A stretch of 22,718 bases of DNA, from assembly GCA_030432015.1 (NCBI GenBank), contig JAUIHJ010000021.1, positions 1-22,718 of the forward strand. The letters run 5' to 3'. Source of the stretch: a bacterium. GTDB taxonomy: Bacteria > Planctomycetota > Planctomycetia > Pirellulales > Pirellulaceae. Below are positions 14,713 to 21,440 of the stretch, piece after piece. Each line of letters begins with the position of its first letter. Within the stretch, counting starts at the first letter, position 1. Under the pieces are notes generated by a model, which was not told the origin of the DNA, ran no database searches, and worked only from the letters and a program-made list of their open reading frames with translations. The position numbers and the translations under genes are program-made.

Positions 14713-15918
14713 ATGCCGTTAGAGCTGGAAGACCCACGGGTCATTGAATTCGACGTACGAACCGACGAGATGCTGGTCAACATGGGGCCGCAGCACCCCA
14801 GCACGCACGGCGTGTTACGTCTGGTCCTCCGCACCGATGGAGAAATTGTTTCGGAGGTCGAGCCGCACATTGGCTACCTTCATCGGTGTGCCGAAAAGAT
14901 TGGGGAAAACCTGACGCCGCGACAATGGGTTCCCTATACGGATCGGATGGACTACCTGGCCGGGATGAACATGAATCTCGGCTGGTCCCTCTGCGTCGAG
15001 AAGTTGCTCGAACATCAGCTCTCAGAGAAAGCCCAGCATCTGCGCGTCATCATCTCCGAAATGGGGCGGATCGCCAGCCACCTGGTCGGCATGGGCGCCT
15101 ATGGGCTCGACCTGGGGTCGTTCAGTCCGTTCCTGTACGCGTTTCGCGAACGTGAAAAAATCCTGGACCTGTTTGAAGAAGCCTGCGGCGCACGGTTGAC
15201 CTACAGCTACATCACGCCAGGTGGTTGCACCGCAGACCTACCCAACGGCTGGCTCCAAAAGTGCGCCGACTTCCTGGACCAATTCGAGCCAATTATTCAG
15301 GAATATCACGCCCTCCTGACGACCAACGCGATTTTCATCAAACGTACGGCAGCCATCGGCACCATGTCGCCGGAAATGGCGATTCAGTATGGCTGCACTG
15401 GCCCCGTCCTGCGGGGAAGCGGCGTCGATTACGACCTGCGTCGCGATGGCGAACAGCGCTACACGGAAATGTACGACGGATACGCATTCGAGGTTATCGT
15501 CGAAAAGGACGGGCACTACCCGAAGGACCACGACTATCCGGCCGTCCCCAAGGATGCCGTCCTGGGTGATTGCTGGCACCGGTTTTATGTACGGATGCTG
15601 GAGGTCGTGCAGGCCGTCGACCTGGTCCGCCAAGCCATCGATCGCTATAGCACGGCCACAGGCGATTACGGGGTCCCGATCAAATTGACAACCAAGTTAC
15701 CCAAAGGGGAGGCGTACCTGGAGACCGAAGCGCCCCGCGGCCAGATGGGCTTCTACCTGGTGAGCGACGGGAATGCGATTCCGTGGCGTGTCCGGGCTCG
15801 CAGCAGTTCGTTTTGCAATCTGTCCGTGACGGCCGACCTCTGTCGCGGCTGCCTGATCGCCGACGTCCCCGCGATTGTCGGGTCACTCGATGTCGTGATG
15901 GGCGAGATCGATCGCTAA
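14713..15918 (+). CDS. nuoD: NADH-quinone oxidoreductase subunit D (49 kDa)
   Basis: NuoD forms the quinone-binding pocket with NuoB and is related to the large subunit of NiFe hydrogenases. The 401 residues match the stand-alone family length. Visible are MLVNMGPQHPSTHGVLRLVL (the quinone-site loop with its histidine), EPHIGYLHRCAEKI, YTDRMDYLAGMN, and the C-terminal SSFCNLSVTADLCRG followed by IADVPAIVGSLDVVMGEIDR, which replaces the hydrogenase nickel site. The open frame starts at 14641, but ATG 14713 fits the family start and has AAGGA 9 nt upstream. Neighbours are nuoC (100 nt before) and nuoH (about 350 nt after). The partner nuoB must be encoded elsewhere. Confidence 0.97.
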   Translation: MPLELEDPRVIEFDVRTDEMLVNMGPQHPSTHGVLRLVLRTDGEIVSEVEPHIGYLHRCAEKIGENLTPRQWVPYTDRMDYLAGMNMNLGWSLCVEKLLEHQLSEKAQHLRVIISEMGRIASHLVGMGAYGLDLGSFSPFLYAFREREKILDLFEEACGARLTYSYITPGGCTADLPNGWLQKCADFLDQFEPIIQEYHALLTTNAIFIKRTAAIGTMSPEMAIQYGCTGPVLRGSGVDYDLRRDGEQRYTEMYDGYAFEVIVEKDGHYPKDHDYPAVPKDAVLGDCWHRFYVRMLEVVQAVDLVRQAIDRYSTATGDYGVPIKLTTKLPKGEAYLETEAPRGQMGFYLVSDGNAIPWRVRARSSSFCNLSVTADLCRGCLIADVPAIVGSLDVVMGEIDR

Positions 15919-16265
15919 GCGACGGCCATAATTATTCCCCGCCGGTCAGCGCGCATTGGCGTCGCGCAAATCGCAGATCGAGCGACCGTTGTCGGTGGTC
16001 TGGTTCCGCGAATCAGCGGGCTGATCGGCTCGATTCGCGTCAACGAATCACTTTCCGTCGTGACCTCGGCGAAATCTTGCAATTTTGTGCCTGCGGGGGC
16101 TTGCCGGTCGAGGATACTTTGTGCCATATTTCACGATCTTCGTGAGCAAAAGAGTGGCTCTGCGGTATCCACGCAGGATCACAGATTACCCATACGACAA
16201 CCAACGTGCATCTCGCCACACGCTGACCTTTTTAGCGTGTGGGCGAGCGGGGACCACTCAAACCC
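15919..16265 (+). other. Spacer between nuoD and nuoH
   Basis: No gene is supported in these 347 nt. It ends in a long stem-loop at 16212-16247 directly before nuoH. A poor promoter-like pair, TTGCCG (16101-16106) and CATATT (16125-16130) with 18 nt between, is present but not convincing. Confidence 0.45.
16212..16247 (+). promoter_or_regulatory. Long stem-loop at the 5' end of nuoH
   Basis: CTCGCCACACGCT (16212-16224) pairs with AGCGTGTGGGCGAG (16234-16247): 13 base pairs with one bulged G and a 9-nt loop (GACCTTTTT). There is no T-tract after the stem, so it does not look like an intrinsic terminator. The 3' arm contains the first possible GTG start of nuoH (16239), so the hairpin either hides that start or shows that a later one is used. 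An mRNA stability or processing role inside the long nuo transcript is another possibility. Confidence 0.6.
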
Positions 16266-17582
16266 GTGGCCGAGTTTTTCGAGCAGGCTCTGCATTTTCC
16301 GACCTGGCTGGCATATTTAATTGCGGCCACGATTCATTGCGTGTTGATCATTCACGTCGTGGCGGTCGGTGCGCTGATCTTCATCTGGATGGAGCGGAAG
16401 ATTTCCGGCCGCATCCAGGACCGTCTGGGCCCAACCCGCGTTGGCGGCGCTTTTGGCTGGCTGCAAACGTTAGCCGACGGCATCAAGCTGATTGCCAAGG
16501 AGGACATCACTCCCGCCGAGGCCGATGTGATGCTTTTCAAGCTGGCGCCCTATATCAGCTTCGCCGCGAGCTTTTGTGCCTACATCGCACTCCCTTTTTC
16601 TGACGGCTGGGTCGCTCAGAACCTGAATTCTGCGGTCTTTTTCGTATTGGCCGTTCTGGGCCTGGAGGTCTTCGGCGTCATCCTGGCGGGCTATGCCTCT
16701 GGTTCCAAGTGGTCCCTGTTCGGTGCCATGCGTGAAGCCGCACAAGTTGTCAGCTACGAAGTGCCACTGGGCATGTGCGTCGTCGTTCCGGTCTTTATTT
16801 GCGGCACGATGAACCTCGTGACGATCGGCAACATGCAAGCCGGCCTGTTTACGAACTGGCTAATTTTCAACGATCCATTCACGTTCGCCATCTTCTGGGT
16901 CTATTTCACCTGTGCGGTGGCCAGCGTTAATCGTGCTCCTTTCGATTTAGCGGAAGCCGAAAGCGAATTGGTGGCTGGGTTTCATACCGAGTACTCGGGG
17001 CTTCGCTGGAGCTTCTTCTTCATGGCCGAGTACGGCTCGATGTTCCTCGTCAGCGGGCTGGCCGCGATTCTATTTTTCGGTGGTTGGCACGGGCCGATTC
17101 CGATTGCCGAGCCGATCACCACCACTTTGGTGAATCTTGTCTCCTTCGGTAATGGCGAATCCTGGGTTGGACTATCCACCTACATGGCCAACTTCATGGG
17201 ATGCGTCAACTTTCTGCTCAAAGGGTTTATCGGCGTGACGGTCATGATGTGGATTCGCTGGACGCTGCCGCGGTTGCGGATCGATCAGGTGATGACGACC
17301 TGTTTAAAGTATTGTGTTCCGCTGGCTGCGGTCTGTTTCCTAGGTGCCATGTTCTGGCAGCTTTTCGGTGCGCCGACCGGCAACGACATTGCTGGCTTTC
17401 ATCGCGGCTCGGTCACCGAAAGCTGGGTTGAAGAAGCTGACCGGAAACTCCAATCGCAAGCCGACGATCAAGATCCCCAGGAGACGGTGGTGAAGCCTCT
17501 TGAGACGCTGACGCCAGTCGCCTTGGGTGTGTCAGGCAGCAGCGAAGCCGGCCGGCCAGCCGAGAATGGCGGTGCGGAATGA
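16266..17582 (+). CDS. nuoH: NADH-quinone oxidoreductase subunit H
   Basis: NuoH (ND1) is the eight-helix membrane subunit that builds the quinone tunnel with NuoD and NuoB. Signatures visible are WMERKISGRIQDRLGPTRVG (first cytosolic loop), LADGIKLIAKEDITP, REAAQVVSYEVPLG, NRAPFDLAEAESELVAGFHT and EYSGLRWSFFFMAEY, and RWTLPRLRIDQVM near TM8. The frame is open from GTG 16239, but that codon lies in the 3' arm of a strong stem-loop; GTG 16266 (VAEFFEQALHF) gives 438 residues and starts just before TM1, though its Shine-Dalgarno (GGGGA, about 13 nt away) is poor, so the start is uncertain. After TM8 there is an unusual hydrophilic tail of about 65 residues, rich in Glu, Gln and Pro, predicted on the periplasmic side. 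Its stop overlaps the nuoJ start (ATGA). Confidence 0.95.
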   Translation: MAEFFEQALHFPTWLAYLIAATIHCVLIIHVVAVGALIFIWMERKISGRIQDRLGPTRVGGAFGWLQTLADGIKLIAKEDITPAEADVMLFKLAPYISFAASFCAYIALPFSDGWVAQNLNSAVFFVLAVLGLEVFGVILAGYASGSKWSLFGAMREAAQVVSYEVPLGMCVVVPVFICGTMNLVTIGNMQAGLFTNWLIFNDPFTFAIFWVYFTCAVASVNRAPFDLAEAESELVAGFHTEYSGLRWSFFFMAEYGSMFLVSGLAAILFFGGWHGPIPIAEPITTTLVNLVSFGNGESWVGLSTYMANFMGCVNFLLKGFIGVTVMMWIRWTLPRLRIDQVMTTCLKYCVPLAAVCFLGAMFWQLFGAPTGNDIAGFHRGSVTESWVEEADRKLQSQADDQDPQETVVKPLETLTPVALGVSGSSEAGRPAENGGAE

Positions 17583-18190
17583 TGCTCGCGGCAATCGACT
17601 GGCATGCCTTCTTCTTCTGGCTGTTTGCCCTGCTGACTTGCGGTTTCGCCTTGGCAGTGTTGTTCTCCAACAACGTTGTTCATATGGCCTTCTATCTGAT
17701 TCTCGCGCTGGGAGCCTCGGCCGGCCTGTTTTTTCTGGCTGGCGCCGAGTTTGTCGGCGCGATGCAACTCATGATTTACGTGGGCGGCACGCTGGTTCTG
17801 GTGATTTTCGGCGTGATGCTTACGGCTCAATCACAATTCGTTTCGATGGAGACGCGGGCCGGTGAGTGGGTGGTAGCGCTCGGTGTCGGCGGCTCCCTCC
17901 TGTTCATGCTGTTGATAACTGCTTTCAACGTCGAGGATTGGCGAAGTTCCAACCCGGAACGGGATCGGGTAACCATCGCAGACAATCAAGTCACCACACA
18001 GATCGGGCTCGGTTTTGCCGGTGTCCGCGTGGACAAACTCGAACAGCCAGACGGCCGTCTCCGGGCCGGCATGTCGGGTTACCTCCTGCCCTTCGTCATC
18101 GTATCGATTCATCTGTTGGTGGTACTGATTGGTGCGGCTTACATGGCCCGAACCAAGCGTCGCAAGGACGATTCGGGGGGCAGATCGTGA
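17579..18190 (+). CDS. nuoJ: NADH-quinone oxidoreductase subunit J
   Basis: NuoJ (ND6) is a five-helix membrane subunit; its TM3 is central in coupling. TM1 is at about residues 9-29, TM2 34-54, and TM3 contains the conserved EFVGAMQLMIYVGGTLVLVI stretch with the family's pi-bulge region. TM4 is at about 94-114 and TM5 at about 165-188 (YLLPFVIVSIHLLVVLIGAA). Between TM4 and TM5 lies a hydrophilic loop of about 50 residues (RSSNPERDRVTIADNQVTTQ onwards), longer than the roughly 20-25 of E. coli NuoJ and expected on the outer side. Total length is 203 residues. The start codon overlaps the nuoH stop by 4 nt and the stop overlaps the nuoK GTG by 4 nt, so the three are translationally coupled. 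Confidence 0.94.
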   Translation: MMLAAIDWHAFFFWLFALLTCGFALAVLFSNNVVHMAFYLILALGASAGLFFLAGAEFVGAMQLMIYVGGTLVLVIFGVMLTAQSQFVSMETRAGEWVVALGVGGSLLFMLLITAFNVEDWRSSNPERDRVTIADNQVTTQIGLGFAGVRVDKLEQPDGRLRAGMSGYLLPFVIVSIHLLVVLIGAAYMARTKRRKDDSGGRS

Positions 18191-18522
18191 TCGAGTTTAT
18201 CGAACCCATTCATGTTTCACATTACCTCCTTGTGGGTGCCGTGATGTTTGTCACCGGTGCCGTCTGCATGGCGACAAAACGGAATGTGATTGGCATCTTA
18301 ATGGGGGTCGAATTGGTCCTGAATGGTGCGAACATCAATTTCATCGCCTTTGGCAGCAAGTACCTGCGGAGCGACTCGCTGGGCTTGGATGGCCAGATGA
18401 TTGCGTTGTTCGTCATTGTCTTGGCGGCTGCCGAAGCGGCCGTCGCCTTAGCCATTGCGCTGAATTTCTACAACAACCACACCACCATTGACGTCGATGA
18501 AGCCGACGACCTAAGAGGCTGA
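18187..18522 (+). CDS. nuoK: NADH-quinone oxidoreductase subunit K
   Basis: NuoK (ND4L, a relative of MnhC/MrpC) is a three-helix proton-channel subunit. The 111 residues start with GTG (VIEFIEPIHVSHYLLVGAVM). TM1 is followed by the RNVIGILMGVELVLNGANIN segment, in which the TM2 glutamate (E. coli NuoK Glu36 equivalent) is visible in GVELVLN, and TM3 is MIALFVIVLAAAEAAVALAIALN, containing the second conserved glutamate (E. coli Glu72 equivalent). The C-terminus NNHTTIDVDEADDLRG is acidic. It overlaps nuoJ by 4 nt and shares one base with nuoL (TGATG). Confidence 0.96.
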   Translation: MIEFIEPIHVSHYLLVGAVMFVTGAVCMATKRNVIGILMGVELVLNGANINFIAFGSKYLRSDSLGLDGQMIALFVIVLAAAEAAVALAIALNFYNNHTTIDVDEADDLRG

Positions 18523-21431
18523 TGAACGTTGCCGAGCTACTCCCGTACGCGCTAGGGATCGCAGTCTTACTGCCGCTGGCGTCTTTCTTCATCATCCTGG
18601 TCTTTGGACCAAGAAAGGATGAGCCGGGAGAGGCGTTCGCCTACATCTCCGTGGCAGCGATCGCGCTTGCGGCGGTCTGCTCGTTTTTCGCGCTGGCGGT
18701 TTGGCTGGGCACCCATTGGCCAGGAGCGCACGAAGCAGAGGTGGTCGCGTTGGCAGAACCCGCAGCCGGAGTCCAGGCGGCCGCCGACGGCGAGCCGCAG
18801 GGTATCCATCAGGGCGATCCGAGCGACAAACCGGAGCACACTGACACATCCGCGAAGCACGACACAGATGGCGAAGCGGGGCATGGTGGCGACGGGCATG
18901 GTGGCGACGGGCATGGTGGCGACGGGCATGGTGGCGACCACGGCCATCACGCTCCCAAGCCGTATTATGCTGGCGAATACAACGTGCCCTTCCTGGGCGG
19001 CCCCTGGGTGCTCGGGCAATTTGGCGATCTACGACTGAGCATCAGCTACTACATTGATACCCTCACCCTCTGCATGTTTTGCATGGTGACGTTCATCGCC
19101 ACGTTGATCCATATTTACGCGATGGGCTACATGCATGAAGAGCTGCATGCGGTCACCGATCACGAAGTGACGCTGGGCGACGGTTCCCACTTGAAACGCC
19201 CTGGTCGCTACCACCGATTTTTCCAGTATCTTTCGCTCTTCTGCTTCAGCATGCTGGGCTTGGTCATCGCAGGTAATATCGCGATGGTCTTTGTCTTCTG
19301 GGAATTGGTCGGCATTTGCTCCTATTTCCTGATCGGTTTTTACGTTGAGCGGAAAAGTGCGTCGACGGCTGCCAACAAGGCCTTCATCGTCAATCGCGTT
19401 GGCGACTTTGGCATGATCATCGGTCTGATGGCGCTCTGGAGCAGCCTGGGCACGTTTTACTTCGGCGACATGGAAATCAAGGACGGCGACACGCTGCGGT
19501 CGGTCGAGGGCATCTTCTCGAAAGTTCGTCCTGGAGATCAGGCGATCGCCGCCGACGAAATGGTGCTCCTTTCGGCCAGTGACGCTGCACGTGAGTTGGT
19601 CAGCGAGTTGGGACCGACGGCAACGCCGGACGAAGTCGACGCAGCCTTGGCGGCCCACATCCCGGACTGGCGTGCTGGCCGCACGCTTCACGGTGACGAT
19701 GGTGAAGTTGGCCCCTCGAGCGAATCGCCCAAGTACGGTTACTGGTTATTGATCGTGGCTGGACTTGGCATCTTTGCGGGGTGTGTTGGCAAGAGTGCAC
19801 AGTTCCCACTGCATGTCTGGTTGCCAGACGCGATGGAAGGTCCGACTCCCGTTTCTGCGCTGGTGCACTCCGCGACCATGGTTGCGGCCGGTGTTTACCT
19901 GGTGGGACGGTTCTTCCCGGTCTTTGCGCCGGAGGTGCTGTTCGTGATCGCGCTGGCGGGTTGTATCACACTGTTCATGGCGGCTTCCATCGCCATCACA
20001 GCGACTGACATCAAGCGGGTCCTTGCTTACTCGACGGTCAGCCAACTCGGCTACATGATGCTCGCTTTGGGTGTCGGCGGCTGGTTGGCCGGCATGATGC
20101 ACCTGATTACCCACGCATTCTTTAAGAGCTTGCTCTTCATGTGTTCGGGTTCCGTGATTCACGCGGTGCACACCAATGAAATGTCCGAAATGGGCGGCTT
20201 GCGGAAGAAGATGCCGGTGACCGCCTACACGATGCTGATTGGCTGCCTCGCCATTGCTGGTGCTGGCGTGCCGTTTATTGCTGGGTTCTTTGGTGGTGGT
20301 CCGCTTACCGGGGTTGGTTTCAGTGGTTTTTATTCGAAGGACGCCATTCTTGAGCAGGCGTTTTCCTTCATGCGCGTCAACAATTCGACCTGGGCGGGAC
20401 TGTTCTTTATTGCCGCCGCGGGCGGTGCCGCGATCACCTCGTTCTACATGTTTCGGCTGTGGTACTTGACGTTTGCTGGCCAGCCACGCGACCAGGAGCG
20501 TTACGACCACGCACACGAATCCCCGCCGGTGATGTATGTGCCGTTAATCATCTTGTCCGTGATGGCGATCACGGTCGCCTGGAGCCCTGTCCAGGGGTTC
20601 ATGGGTGCGCTGGTTGCGACGGTTGGCTTGGGGATCTGGCGGTTCATGCGGCCCCCGGTTACCGCGGACGCGGACCATGGTCACGGCCATGGCCATGACC
20701 ACAGTCCTGCGGATGCCCCCTCCAAGAAACTTCAGTTGCATGATGTGCCGCTGCTGGCCAGTGGAATCGTCCTCGTGATTGCCAGTATCTGGCTCGTTGT
20801 TCCAAAGCTCGGGATTTTCACTCACGACCTCGGCAGCTTGGTGTTGGTCGAGCTACTGGAGCAGGCCCGACCCGACCACACTCTGTCGGATGCGCACGGC
20901 GTCCTGTTGGATTGGGTCTGGCCCAACGAGCATTCGGCCCATGCGCCCAGCATCGTGATTCCCGTCAGCTTCATGGCGATTGGCGCTGCATTGACCGGAT
21001 TCCTGCTGGCCACCTGCATGTACGGCATGGGATGGCTGAAGGCGTCGGATGTACGCAAGCAGTTCCAGCCGGTCTACAATTTTTTGCTGAACAAGTGGTG
21101 GTTTGACGAGCTTTACGACTGGATCTTTGTCAAGCCAACCCATGCCATTGCGCGGCTGGCTTCGGCATTCGACAAACGGTGGATTGATTGGTTTATCGAT
21201 GGGACAGCCAACTGCACAAGGTTGTTTTCCAACTTCTTTGAGAAGTTGGCCGATCGAACCATCGTGGACGGCTTTGTGAATCTATTTGCCAAGTGGACGT
21301 GGGCGACCGGACTCGCCGCGCATCGTTTACAAACGGGCAGTCTGCGACAGTATGTCATGTTTATTGTGATTGGAACGATCGCGATCTTCCTGTTGATTAG
21401 TTTCTTCTGGAATCCAACCCTCGCGGGATAG
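18522..21431 (+). CDS. nuoL: NADH-quinone oxidoreductase subunit L, greatly enlarged (969 aa)
   Basis: NuoL (ND5) is the distal Mrp-antiporter-like proton pump. E. coli NuoL has 613 residues; this has 969. The core is intact: VFWELVGICSYFLIGFY with the TM5 glutamate (Glu261), GKSAQFPLHVWLPDAMEGPT with the TM7 lysine (Lys424), DIKRVLAYSTVSQLGYMMLA and HAFFKSLLFMCSG with the central lysine, and a C-terminal part ending in the usual lateral helix and anchor. Extras are: (1) a TM2-TM3 loop of about 100 residues (65-165) with four perfect GHGGD repeats and HGHH; (2) about 20 extra residues between TM3 and TM4; (3) about 90 residues (315-405) between TM6 and TM7; (4) an added His-rich HGHGHGHDH segment near residues 719-727, flanked by hydrophobic stretches that may be an extra helix pair. 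Loops 1 and 3 should be periplasmic. It overlaps nuoK by one base. Confidence 0.97.
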   Translation: MNVAELLPYALGIAVLLPLASFFIILVFGPRKDEPGEAFAYISVAAIALAAVCSFFALAVWLGTHWPGAHEAEVVALAEPAAGVQAAADGEPQGIHQGDPSDKPEHTDTSAKHDTDGEAGHGGDGHGGDGHGGDGHGGDHGHHAPKPYYAGEYNVPFLGGPWVLGQFGDLRLSISYYIDTLTLCMFCMVTFIATLIHIYAMGYMHEELHAVTDHEVTLGDGSHLKRPGRYHRFFQYLSLFCFSMLGLVIAGNIAMVFVFWELVGICSYFLIGFYVERKSASTAANKAFIVNRVGDFGMIIGLMALWSSLGTFYFGDMEIKDGDTLRSVEGIFSKVRPGDQAIAADEMVLLSASDAARELVSELGPTATPDEVDAALAAHIPDWRAGRTLHGDDGEVGPSSESPKYGYWLLIVAGLGIFAGCVGKSAQFPLHVWLPDAMEGPTPVSALVHSATMVAAGVYLVGRFFPVFAPEVLFVIALAGCITLFMAASIAITATDIKRVLAYSTVSQLGYMMLALGVGGWLAGMMHLITHAFFKSLLFMCSGSVIHAVHTNEMSEMGGLRKKMPVTAYTMLIGCLAIAGAGVPFIAGFFGGGPLTGVGFSGFYSKDAILEQAFSFMRVNNSTWAGLFFIAAAGGAAITSFYMFRLWYLTFAGQPRDQERYDHAHESPPVMYVPLIILSVMAITVAWSPVQGFMGALVATVGLGIWRFMRPPVTADADHGHGHGHDHSPADAPSKKLQLHDVPLLASGIVLVIASIWLVVPKLGIFTHDLGSLVLVELLEQARPDHTLSDAHGVLLDWVWPNEHSAHAPSIVIPVSFMAIGAALTGFLLATCMYGMGWLKASDVRKQFQPVYNFLLNKWWFDELYDWIFVKPTHAIARLASAFDKRWIDWFIDGTANCTRLFSNFFEKLADRTIVDGFVNLFAKWTWATGLAAHRLQTGSLRQYVMFIVIGTIAIFLLISFFWNPTLAG
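18879..18938 (+). repeat. Four perfect 15-nt tandem repeats inside nuoL
   Basis: The unit GGGCATGGTGGCGAC occurs four times without mismatch (18879-18893, 18894-18908, 18909-18923, 18924-18938), in frame, coding for Gly-His-Gly-Gly-Asp at residues 120-139. A multiple of three keeps the frame, so copy number can change without disrupting the gene. Confidence 0.95.
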
Positions 21432-21440
21432 CGTACAACG

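Noticed and set aside
18879..18938. Repeat array considered as CRISPR
   Set aside because: Units are directly adjacent 15-mers without spacers and lie in frame within nuoL.
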